Source: Bacteroidales bacterium Bact_07
GTDB taxonomy: Bacteria > Bacteroidota > Bacteroidia > Bacteroidales > Tenuifilaceae
Direction: 5' to 3'
DNA length: 6,887 nt
NCBI GenBank assembly: GCA_001603415.1
Contig: LUYY01000159.1
Span: 1 to 6,887 of the forward strand
The notes under the pieces are model-generated. The model was not told the DNA's origin, did no database searches, and worked only from the letters and a program-made list of their open reading frames with translations. This document shows positions 1 to 6,242 of the stretch, in pieces. Position numbers and translations under genes: made by a program. Each line of letters starts with the position of its first letter. Positions within the stretch are counted from its first letter, which is position 1.

Positions 1-50
1 TGATTTTTTGCTTTTAACTAATGGAGGAAAATAAAAAGGTGTAGAAAAAC

Positions 51-67
51 TTCCACATTTTGTGGAA
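51..67 (-). terminator. Intrinsic terminator of the NagZ/serine hydrolase gene
   Basis: A perfect 7-bp stem (TTCCACA / TGTGGAA) closes a 3-nt loop 24 bp past the stop codon. Read on the minus strand, it is followed by GTTTTTC, a short U-tract. It is placed correctly to end the leftward transcript. The remaining bases 1-50 are A/T-rich and I see no gene in them. Confidence 0.72.
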
Positions 68-91
68 TTCAGTTGGTGTTTCTCTACTCAA

Positions 92-3000
92 CTACTGGTT
101 AATAGGATTGTTTGCGCTTTGTATGGCTCGGTAAAACACATCGTGGATGCGTGTTCGGTAGTTAAGGTTTGAAAGTTTTGTATTTTCCGCATCGGGGTGA
201 ACGCGGTTCGACAGGAAAATGTACACCAACCCGTTTTGTGGGTCAGCCCAAACCATTGTTCCGGTAAAGCCGGTATGGCCGAAACTTTCGGGCGAAGCCA
301 TTTGCCCGGCAGGCGACGATCCGTTGGAATTGGGCTTGTCGAAACCGTATGCACGGCGGTTTCCATTTGTTGATTTTACGTTTGCAAATAGGTTAACAGT
401 TCCCGGTTCAAAGAAGCGTTCGCCACCATATTCCCCATCGTTGAGGTAAAGCTGCATTAGCTTAGCCAAATCGTTTGCGTTGGCAAAAAGGCCCGCGTGG
501 CCTGCTACTCCACCTAACATGGCTGCTGCTGGGTCGTGAACATGCCCCCAGATTAACTGCTTGCGGAAAACGGGGTCGTGTTCGGTTGGGGCTATCCTTT
601 CGGTGTCAAAACGCCGTAATGGGTTAAAACAGGTATAGTTCATCCCTAACTTGCTGTATATAGGCTCAACAACTTTGTCTAACTTTTTCTGCTCAAGGGT
701 TTCAATTACTTTTTGCAGGTAAAGGAAACCTAAATCGCTGTATCGGTATTTACCGGCATCGGTAATGGGCGATTGGTTTATCCATTTGTAAATGGAATCG
801 CTAATGCTTGCCGATGAGTAAATACGGAAAGCCACATTGTTTGGGAAGTTAGCGCTGGAATCGGTTCGGTAGAACTTAGGGCTTGGGTAGGCGAACCTGC
901 TGGCAAAGCGTTTACCATTAAACTTGTAGGGATGCGTTTGGCTAAAGGTTTCAGTCCATAATGGAATGTTTGGTTCCAGCGAGGTTAAAGTATTCATGTA
1001 AAAGGGTATCCATGCCTGCAATCCGGTTTGGTGACGGAGAATATCGCCAATCAGTAATTTCGATTTATCGGGAAAGCCCTTTAGATCCATAAATTGACCA
1101 AGTTTTGAGTCGAATGAGAGCATACCCCGGCTGTAAAGGCTCATTACGGCAGGTAAAGTAGCAGCCGCCTTGGTTACCGATGCAATATCGTAGAGCATTC
1201 TGATATCGTTACCGTATTCCGAAACATAGGTAGGTTTACCAAACGCCTTGTTGTAGAACACAACGCCATCCTTTGCCGCAAGAATTTGCATGCCAGGGGC
1301 GGCTCCGGTTCTGATTATTTCCATGGCAATGGAATCAACTTCCGATAGCATTTCCGACTTTATTCCGAGTTCTTCAGGAATTCCATAGCCAAGCCTAATT
1401 TTTTGGCTGGAATGGGAACCGGTGTACATACCAAACAGGTCGCTTGCTGTTACGCTTAACCTGCCTGAGAACGGAATGCCACCAAAAATGGCTTGAGCCG
1501 TAAGGCTTTGGCTGTCGGTTGAGTTATCGTATGACACAATTATTGCAGCAAAGGCTAATGGATTAGAAAACCGGCTAATGGAGTAGGGGTTGCCAAATAG
1601 GTTAACGATCACCTTTTTACGGAACGACAGGTCGAACAGGAAATTGGATGCTTGCTGGCTAACACCGTATCCCTTTGCTGCTTTGCTCTCGATGGTGTGG
1701 TATCCCACAATCACCAGGTTGTAGGGTTCAAGCTCAGCAAGTAGGGTGTCGAACTCAGTTTGTTCCGCTTCAGCATTAATGGAAAATGTATGGATGGCAG
1801 TGTAAAGTTCAAGCTGTTCGCGGAAGGCATCGCCCTTGTTTGATCCAATCTCTAAATATGCTATTCGTAAGGTATCGAGTCGCTTGAGCGGAACAAAATC
1901 GTTGGGATTGTGAACAACGGTTATGGCATCACTAATGATTTTGCGGCGGAGAACCTGTGAGTATGGTAGGTTTAAATCGTTGTAGAGCCCATCTATTTTG
2001 ATGGGTTGATATCTATTTAAACCCACAAGATACTTGGCCATTAAAACCTTTTTACATTTTATGTTGATCAGATCTTCGGGTATTTGACCAGTTCGGGTGA
2101 GTTGCTCAATTTTTTTTATGGTGTTCTCAATCTCTGATGGGAAAAGAAGAATATCGTTTCCGGCTAAGAGCGAACGGATGTTTGCATCGATAGGGTCGAA
2201 GGAGGCCGATACGCCTTTCATATTTAGTGCATCGGTAAAAGCAAGGCCATTAAAACCAAGTTCGCCAAAAAGTTTTTGTCCTACAATTCGCGACGACAGG
2301 CTCGAGGGGAGGAGCGTATCGGGTTCGAGCGAGGGTATTTTAAGGTGTGCAACCATAATACCAGTCACACCTGATGAAATGAGCCTTTTAAAAGGGTAAA
2401 GCTCAACAGAATCGATATGGTTTGCGCTGTGCTGCACCAGGGGTAGTGTTAGGTGAGAATCGTCGTAAGTGTCACCATGGCCTGGAAAATGCTTGGCGCA
2501 AGCCAGTATCCCATTATCCTGCAAGCCCTTGGCGTAGGCTATGCCATGCCGGCTTACCATATCCATATCCTGCCCAAAAGACCTTGAACCTATAACGGGA
2601 TTTAGCGGATTTGTGTTGATATCGACAACCGGAGCAAAGTTGATGTGTATGCCTAACCGTTTTAGCTGTCGCGCAATATCGGCGGCCATTTGGTACGTAA
2701 GTATAGTGTCGTTTGTGGCACCCAGTGCCATTTGTCTGGGATACGATAAGGTGCTATCGAGGCGCATGCCTAAACCCCATTCGGCATCAATACCAATAAG
2801 CAGCGGAACCCTTGCTAACGACTGGTAGTAGTTGGTTTGCTGTGCTTGTCGAACAGGCCCGCCCTGAAAGAATATCAACCCACCAATTCCTTGTTTTGAT
2901 ATTAGCTGCGATATTTCCTTGACATGGGTATCGTTCTGGTTTGAGTATGCAGCCACCATAAAAAGCTGCGCAATGCGCTCTCTTAAACTTAGGCGGTTGA

Positions 3001-3124
3001 AAACAGAATCGACCCACCGCAATTGGTTAACCGAATCGGCCTTGCAAATTAACGGGTTAACAAACTGAGCGTTAATGGTTTGAACAAACAGCAGCGGTAT
3101 TAATACCCAAAAAAAACGTTTCAT
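92..3124 (-). CDS. Secreted GH3 beta-N-acetylglucosaminidase (NagZ-like) fused to a beta-lactamase-family serine hydrolase
   Basis: The product is 1010 residues, about the length of E. coli NagZ plus a GH3 C-terminal domain plus an AmpC-type domain. Residues 1-19 form a Sec signal peptide (MKRFF, a hydrophobic core, then INA|Q) with no lipobox Cys, so a periplasmic enzyme is predicted. The GH3 barrel spans about 35-375. It has the IDAEWG motif (113-118), RSFG (181-184), KHFPGHGD (211-218), the NagZ-type Asp222/His224 acid-base dyad in DDSH, and probable nucleophile Asp298 in FTDALNMKG. A GH3 C-terminal domain follows at about 395-560. The serine hydrolase domain (about 595-1000) has S649-V-T-K652, Y795-S-D and H950-T-G, plus the GGVAGHAGLF motif of S12-like enzymes. 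NagZ removes GlcNAc from muropeptides. The second domain could be an amidase, a carboxypeptidase or an esterase; this cannot be settled from sequence. An in-frame ATG at 3163 was rejected because a -7 promoter element lies between it and the ATG at 3124, where the signal peptide begins. Confidence 0.93.
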   Translation of the reverse strand: MKRFFWVLIPLLFVQTINAQFVNPLICKADSVNQLRWVDSVFNRLSLRERIAQLFMVAAYSNQNDTHVKEISQLISKQGIGGLIFFQGGPVRQAQQTNYYQSLARVPLLIGIDAEWGLGMRLDSTLSYPRQMALGATNDTILTYQMAADIARQLKRLGIHINFAPVVDINTNPLNPVIGSRSFGQDMDMVSRHGIAYAKGLQDNGILACAKHFPGHGDTYDDSHLTLPLVQHSANHIDSVELYPFKRLISSGVTGIMVAHLKIPSLEPDTLLPSSLSSRIVGQKLFGELGFNGLAFTDALNMKGVSASFDPIDANIRSLLAGNDILLFPSEIENTIKKIEQLTRTGQIPEDLINIKCKKVLMAKYLVGLNRYQPIKIDGLYNDLNLPYSQVLRRKIISDAITVVHNPNDFVPLKRLDTLRIAYLEIGSNKGDAFREQLELYTAIHTFSINAEAEQTEFDTLLAELEPYNLVIVGYHTIESKAAKGYGVSQQASNFLFDLSFRKKVIVNLFGNPYSISRFSNPLAFAAIIVSYDNSTDSQSLTAQAIFGGIPFSGRLSVTASDLFGMYTGSHSSQKIRLGYGIPEELGIKSEMLSEVDSIAMEIIRTGAAPGMQILAAKDGVVFYNKAFGKPTYVSEYGNDIRMLYDIASVTKAAATLPAVMSLYSRGMLSFDSKLGQFMDLKGFPDKSKLLIGDILRHQTGLQAWIPFYMNTLTSLEPNIPLWTETFSQTHPYKFNGKRFASRFAYPSPKFYRTDSSANFPNNVAFRIYSSASISDSIYKWINQSPITDAGKYRYSDLGFLYLQKVIETLEQKKLDKVVEPIYSKLGMNYTCFNPLRRFDTERIAPTEHDPVFRKQLIWGHVHDPAAAMLGGVAGHAGLFANANDLAKLMQLYLNDGEYGGERFFEPGTVNLFANVKSTNGNRRAYGFDKPNSNGSSPAGQMASPESFGHTGFTGTMVWADPQNGLVYIFLSNRVHPDAENTKLSNLNYRTRIHDVFYRAIQSANNPINQ

Positions 3125-3150
3125 TTTGAATAGGTTAAGGCTCTTGCAAT

Positions 3151-3159
3151 GCAAATATA
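3151..3159 (-). promoter_or_regulatory. Bacteroidetes-type -7 element (TATATTTGC) of the NagZ/serine hydrolase gene
   Basis: On the minus strand the sequence TATATTTGC matches the Bacteroidetes -7 consensus TAnnTTTG. It ends 26 bp before the ATG at 3124, implying a leader of roughly 20 nt. No convincing -33 TTG is seen at the usual spacing. The element sits inside the reading-frame extension beginning at 3163, which argues for the downstream start. Confidence 0.6.
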
Positions 3160-3216
3160 ACATTAGCTGGCAATTGTGCCATTGTTAAGTTGATTTTGTT
3201 GCGAAAGGGGGTTGGA

Positions 3217-3293
3217 GTTAAAAGTGAAAAGTGAAAAGTTAAAAGTGAAACGTGGCTTGTGAGTCGTTAGCCGTTAAACGTGAGCAGTTACTC
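3217..3293. repeat. Degenerate 7-bp tandem array, 11 units, consensus GTKARMM
   Basis: Eleven consecutive heptads stay in exact 7-nt register over 77 bp. Every unit starts with GT followed by G or T, and ten of eleven have A at position 4. The first five (3217-3251) are nearly identical, alternating GTTAAAA and GTGAAAA types. The last six (3252-3293) keep the phase but are G/C-richer, for example GTTAGCC and GTGAGCA. The period of 7 with no conserved frame argues against coding. It lies about 57 bp upstream of the -7 element of the 92-3124 gene and about 95 bp past the end of ribH. The rest of 3125-3388 holds no gene I can support. Confidence 0.8.
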
Positions 3294-3388
3294 GGCTGGG
3301 GGATTTTGGCTTTTACTATCAACCATTTTCGGCCAACTGTCAAGTAAAATCACGAACATGGAGCAACCACCAACAAACAACGAAACAG

Positions 3389-3892
3389 CTATCCTTCTAG
3401 TTCTTCCATTTCTTTTTGAAGGGCTGCCATTTTAATGGCTGTAATGGCTGCTTCAACGCCTTTATTGCCATGTTTACCGCCGGCACGGTCGAGTGCTTGC
3501 ACAAGGTTATCGGTGGTAAGCACCCCAAAAATGAAAGGTATGTTATAGTTCATGTTAAGTTCAGTAATGCCATAGGTAACCCCCTGGCAAATGAAATCGA
3601 AATGGCGGGTTTCGCCCTGTATTACACAGCCAAGGCAAATAACTGCGTCCAAGTCGGCGTACTCGGCCATGAACTGTCCGCCAAGGGTTAGTTCAAAGGC
3701 ACCGGGAACATGCTTTACCAGAATGTTCTCGTCGGTTGCGCCATGCTCAATCAGTGTGTTGTAAGCGCCTTCAAGCAATTTGTGGGTTACTTTATCGTTC
3801 CAGTCCGACACCACAATGCCAAACTTCATGTTCTTTGCACTTGGAACCTTATTGGGGTCGTAGCTCGATAGATTTTTCAGATTAGTAGCCAT
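3389..3892 (-). CDS. ribH: 6,7-dimethyl-8-ribityllumazine synthase
   Basis: This enzyme condenses 5-amino-6-ribitylamino-uracil with 3,4-dihydroxy-2-butanone 4-phosphate to give the lumazine precursor of riboflavin. It is cytoplasmic and usually assembles into pentamers or 60-mer capsids. The 167-residue product has the usual family length plus a short N-terminal extension. Diagnostic segments are FGIVVSDWN with substrate-stacking W31, PGAFE at 63-67, GCVIQGETRHFDF with the catalytic His97, FGVLTTDN at 122-129, and QALDRAGGKHGNKGVEAA near the C-terminus with phosphate-binding Arg136. The ATG at 3892 is chosen over a GTG at 3961 because the extension would run through both a hairpin terminator and the gene's -7 promoter element. 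No other riboflavin gene is adjacent, and no FMN riboswitch fits in the short leader. Confidence 0.97.
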   Translation of the reverse strand: MATNLKNLSSYDPNKVPSAKNMKFGIVVSDWNDKVTHKLLEGAYNTLIEHGATDENILVKHVPGAFELTLGGQFMAEYADLDAVICLGCVIQGETRHFDFICQGVTYGITELNMNYNIPFIFGVLTTDNLVQALDRAGGKHGNKGVEAAITAIKMAALQKEMEELEG

Positions 3893-3910
3893 AGCAATGA
3901 ATTTTGTTTT

Positions 3911-3918
3911 CAAAGATA
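3911..3918 (-). promoter_or_regulatory. -7 element (TATCTTTG) of ribH
   Basis: On the minus strand TATCTTTG fits TAnnTTTG and ends 18 bp before the ribH ATG at 3892. It lies just downstream of the terminator that follows the TPR gene, so ribH appears to have its own promoter. No clear -33 TTG is visible. Confidence 0.55.
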
Positions 3919-3938
3919 CTAAAATAAGCATTAAAAAA

Positions 3939-3967
3939 TAAGGGGTGACATTGCGCTGCACCCCTTA
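3939..3967 (-). terminator. Intrinsic terminator between the TPR gene and ribH
   Basis: A 9-bp perfect stem (TAAGGGGTG / CACCCCTTA) encloses an 11-nt loop. In the leftward direction it is followed at once by TTTTTTAA (3931-3938). It starts 22 bp past the TPR stop codon. This is the best-formed terminator in the window and separates the TPR gene from ribH. Confidence 0.85.
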
Positions 3968-3989
3968 AAATATGCTTTATGTTAATATG

Positions 3990-4682
3990 CTATTTGTTCA
4001 TCAGTACGTTTAAGCGTGCAATATCTTTCTCAATATCCCTGGCTTCAACGCTCTTGGGAAAATCGTTTTTGATGATGTTGTAAATATCAAGAGCTTTACC
4101 GTACTGTTTCAGTTCTTCGTAAACCATGCCAGCCTTTTTATAGAAAATAGGCGAAGTGAAATCGTTCTTTTCGTATTTGGCAGCTTTAACGTAAAATTTG
4201 GCTGCGTCGTTCAGCTTTTTGAGTTCAACGTAGCAATCGCCAATAGCGCCATAGGCAATGGGGGTAACCATTTGGTCGCCGGCATCAAATTTTTTGAGGT
4301 AATCAATGGCCTTTTGGTATTCGCCCATTTCGCGGAGGCAGATGCCTGCGTAGTAGTTAGCCAGGTTTCCGGTGCGGGTCATACCATACTTATCGGCAAT
4401 AGCTGCAAAGCCAAGGTCATTCTCGTTACCGTTGAGTGCCAGGCGGAACGAATCCTGTTCAAAGTAATACTGTGCCTGGAATATTTGTGAGCTGGCTTCA
4501 TCTTCCTTGGGTTGGAGGTAAAGTCGCTTGTAGCCAAAGTAAATTGCCACAATTGCCAGAATAGCCGCAACAATAATAGTTAGGCTCTTTTGGTTTTGCT
4601 CAATAAACTGCTCGGTACGGGTTAAAGCGTTGTCAATTGACTCTACGGTATCGTTAGTCTGCTGTTTCTTTTTGTCTGCCAT
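3990..4682 (-). CDS. Membrane-anchored tetratricopeptide repeat protein (YfgM-like layout)
   Basis: The product is 230 residues. It has a charged, Lys-rich N-terminus (MADKKKQQ), one transmembrane helix at about 34-56 (SLTIIVAAILAIVAIYFG), then a soluble helical domain. TPR-like helix pairs are visible at about 106-135 (ANYYAGICLREMGEYQKAIDYL), 140-172 and 178-212 (YKKAGMVYEELKQYGKALDIYN). The positive N-terminus and single helix predict a small cytoplasmic tail with the TPR domain in the periplasm. This layout resembles YfgM, an accessory protein of the SecYEG translocon, but that is a resemblance of layout only, and a general scaffold role is equally possible. The ATG at 4682 was chosen over a TTG at 4709, which lies almost on the expected transcription start. 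The gene diverges from recF and is followed by a strong terminator. From memory, recF-TPR-ribH neighbourhoods recur in Bacteroidetes. Confidence 0.88.
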   Translation of the reverse strand: MADKKKQQTNDTVESIDNALTRTEQFIEQNQKSLTIIVAAILAIVAIYFGYKRLYLQPKEDEASSQIFQAQYYFEQDSFRLALNGNENDLGFAAIADKYGMTRTGNLANYYAGICLREMGEYQKAIDYLKKFDAGDQMVTPIAYGAIGDCYVELKKLNDAAKFYVKAAKYEKNDFTSPIFYKKAGMVYEELKQYGKALDIYNIIKNDFPKSVEARDIEKDIARLNVLMNK

Positions 4683-4717
4683 ATCTGATGAGTATTTATT
4701 TTTTAACAAAGCAATCG

Positions 4718-4725
4718 CAAAAGTA
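4718..4725 (-). promoter_or_regulatory. -7 element (TACTTTTG) of the TPR gene
   Basis: On the minus strand TACTTTTG, followed by C, fits TAnnTTTG and lies 35 bp before the ATG at 4682. It faces away from the recF promoter, with 49 bp between the two -7 elements. A TTTG at 4756-4759 is too distant to be a standard -33 partner. Confidence 0.5.
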
Positions 4726-4774
4726 ATTGTTTTTGTAATATCTGAAAATTTTAGGCAAACATTTTCGGTTTAAT

Positions 4775-4782
4775 TACCTTTG
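4775..4782 (+). promoter_or_regulatory. -7 element (TACCTTTG) of the recF operon
   Basis: TACCTTTG, followed by C, matches TAnnTTTG and ends 22 bp before the recF ATG at 4805. A weak TTAGG at 4751-4755 lies 19 bp upstream and could be a degenerate -33 element. It probably drives both recF and the downstream DUF721 gene. Confidence 0.6.
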
Positions 4783-4804
4783 CAAATATTCATTTTTGGT
4801 TTTT

Positions 4805-5914
4805 ATGCATCTTAAAAGGCTAACAGCCATCAACTATAAGTCGATAAATCAGGTTGATATCGAGTTTGATGTCAAAATAAACTGCTTTGTGGGTAATAAC
4901 GGTCAGGGTAAAACCAACCTGCTTGATGCCATTTATTACCTTTCCATGTGCAAAAGCTCAATGTCGTCAACCGATTTGCAGGTTGTACGTCATAGCCAAG
5001 ATTTTTTTGTGCTACAAGGATTTTACTCCCGACAAGGAGTAGATGAGAGTATATACTGTGGGATTAAACAAGGCGAAGGGAAAGTTTTTAAGCGTAATGG
5101 TAAAGTTTACGATCGTCTTGCCGACCATATTGGGTTTCTTCCGGTGGTAATGGTATCGCCTACCGATAACGAATTGGTTGAGGGTAGTGGCGAGGAGCGC
5201 CGTAAGTACATGAACGGGGTGATTTCGCAGATTGATAGGGTGTATCTCGACGAAGTGCTGCGCTATAACCGCTTGCTTGCCCAGCGTAACAGTCTGCTGA
5301 AATCCTATTCCCGAACGGCCTTTAGCTACGACCTTATTGAGGCCATCGATATTCAGCTTGCGGAGTATGCTTCGGTAATTCATTCCAAACGCAAGGCGTT
5401 TGTTGAGCAGCTTATCGAAATTCTTCAGGAGTATTACCGTAAGGTTTCAGGTGGAAAGGAAAAGGTTTCGCTAAGCTACAAATCGCATCTGAACGATACG
5501 CCAGCCGAAATTCTCTTTCGCGATAACATTGAGAAGGATAGGGTATTGCAGTACACCTCGGTAGGGATTCATCGCGATGACCTCACACTTTTAATTGATG
5601 GGTACCCTATTCGCAGCGAGGGTTCGCAAGGTCAACAAAAAACCTACCTGATAGCCCTGAAGCTTGCTCAGTTCGATTTCATTGCCCGGGTTGCAGGAAT
5701 CAAACCCATTCTGTTGTTCGACGACATCTTTGATAAGCTCGATACCGGTAGGGTTCATCGGCTTATCGATATGGTTGCCAACGATGGGTTTGGCCAAATC
5801 TTTATCACCGATACCAACAAGAATAGGCTCGAGGAGGTTTTGGCCAAAGTATCCTCCGGCTATCGATTCTTTAGGGTTGATAATTCTGAATTTGAACTGG
5901 TTGAATCGAGGTAA
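4805..5914 (+). CDS. recF: DNA replication and repair protein RecF
   Basis: RecF is an SMC/Rad50-like ABC ATPase. With RecO and RecR it loads RecA at single-strand gaps and stalled forks. The 369-residue length is normal for the family. The Walker A motif is GNNGQGKTN at 30-38. The central helical arm follows from about 120, with SPTDNELVEGSGEERRKYMN matching the typical RecF segment. The ABC signature is SQGQQKT at 274-280, and Walker B with D-loop is LLFDDIFDKLD at 303-313, including Asp306 and Asp307. The start is ATG 4805; the TTG three codons upstream has no supporting signal. Unlike the classical dnaA-dnaN-recF-gyrB order, the upstream neighbour here is a divergent TPR gene. A DUF721 gene follows after 4 bp. 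Confidence 0.97.
   Translation: MHLKRLTAINYKSINQVDIEFDVKINCFVGNNGQGKTNLLDAIYYLSMCKSSMSSTDLQVVRHSQDFFVLQGFYSRQGVDESIYCGIKQGEGKVFKRNGKVYDRLADHIGFLPVVMVSPTDNELVEGSGEERRKYMNGVISQIDRVYLDEVLRYNRLLAQRNSLLKSYSRTAFSYDLIEAIDIQLAEYASVIHSKRKAFVEQLIEILQEYYRKVSGGKEKVSLSYKSHLNDTPAEILFRDNIEKDRVLQYTSVGIHRDDLTLLIDGYPIRSEGSQGQQKTYLIALKLAQFDFIARVAGIKPILLFDDIFDKLDTGRVHRLIDMVANDGFGQIFITDTNKNRLEEVLAKVSSGYRFFRVDNSEFELVESR
5908..5911 (+). promoter_or_regulatory. GAGG Shine-Dalgarno-like site of the DUF721 gene
   Basis: GAGG lies 7 nt before the ATG at 5919 and overlaps the last codons of recF. It supports the short start at 5919 over the long upstream extension of that frame, which lies wholly inside recF. It stands out because the other genes here lack such sites. 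Confidence 0.55.
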
Positions 5915-5918
5915 TTGT

Positions 5919-6209
5919 ATGAGCGACCACAACACCAAATCGTTGGGCGAAGCCATTAAGGCATTCATCGATGCCATGAAATGGAACGATAACTTTAATC
6001 AGGCTTCAATTCGGGCTGATTGGGAAAAGATAGTCGGGCGCGATATTGCCATGAACACCACCGATGTTCAGTTCAAGGAGGGTGTCTTAACCATTAGCCT
6101 GAACTCGGCAGCCTTGCGACAGGAGCTACACATGCGTCGGAAAAATCTGCTTGCTCATATTAATGAGTTCTACGGTACTGAAATGGTCAAGGAGATTAGA
6201 TTAAAGTAA
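5919..6209 (+). CDS. DUF721 family protein, short DciA-like form
   Basis: The product is 96 residues and matches the DUF721 pattern: a short N-terminal helix (SLGEAIKAFIDAM), then ADWEKIVGRDIA with conserved Trp35 and Gly40, a strand pair around EGVLTISLNSAALRQEL (54-70), and a C-terminal INEFYG...VKEIRLK. DUF721 includes DciA, which helps load the replicative helicase DnaB in bacteria lacking DnaC or DnaI. Proteobacterial and actinobacterial DciA proteins are longer, so this is essentially the KH-like core alone, as I recall is normal in Bacteroidetes. It starts 4 bp after recF and is very probably co-transcribed and translationally coupled with it. The helicase-loading role is inferred from the family and has not been shown for the short form. 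Confidence 0.88.
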   Translation: MSDHNTKSLGEAIKAFIDAMKWNDNFNQASIRADWEKIVGRDIAMNTTDVQFKEGVLTISLNSAALRQELHMRRKNLLAHINEFYGTEMVKEIRLK

Positions 6210-6236
6210 AAACCCCACTTTTTTATGGAGGGGTTT
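6210..6236. terminator. Bidirectional terminator between convergent genes
   Basis: AAACCCC (6210-6216) pairs with GGGGTTT (6230-6236) around a 13-nt loop. It fills most of the 33 bp between the DUF721 stop and the TetR stop. Leftward, the stem runs into GGGGTTTTTAC, the better U-tract. Rightward, GGGGTTT is followed by a weaker T-rich stretch. Confidence 0.75.
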
Positions 6237-6242
6237 GTGATT

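Noticed and set aside
92..1330. A dedicated antibiotic-resistance beta-lactamase
   Set aside because: The domain is fused to NagZ, has Y-S-D and H-T-G with a large insert, and matches peptidoglycan or ester hydrolase relatives better than class C beta-lactamases.
2097..2828. Plus-strand open frames of about 95-100 codons inside the GH3 gene
   Set aside because: They lie opposite highly conserved GH3 motifs, have no promoter or family signature, and their composition follows the opposite strand.
3217..3293. CRISPR array or mobile-element end
   Set aside because: The units are 7 bp with no spacers. There are no terminal inverted repeats, target duplications or transposase.
3311..3349. Inverted repeat TTTTACT / AGTAAAA past the end of ribH, considered as its terminator
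   Set aside because: The arms are 7 bp, A/T-rich and 25 nt apart, with no compact stem or following T-tract. No convincing ribH terminator was found.
3893..3989. FMN riboswitch before ribH
   Set aside because: The leader after the -7 element is under 20 nt, and the only structure upstream is a simple terminator hairpin with no RFN-type multi-helix core.
5664..5918. Long N-terminal extension of the DUF721 reading frame
   Set aside because: It is wholly inside recF in another frame. The DUF721 similarity starts only after the ATG at 5919, which has its own GAGG site.
5591..5977. Minus-strand frame of 128 codons opposite the end of recF
   Set aside because: It overlaps the RecF signature and Walker B region and the start of the DUF721 gene antisense, and shows no recognisable domain.
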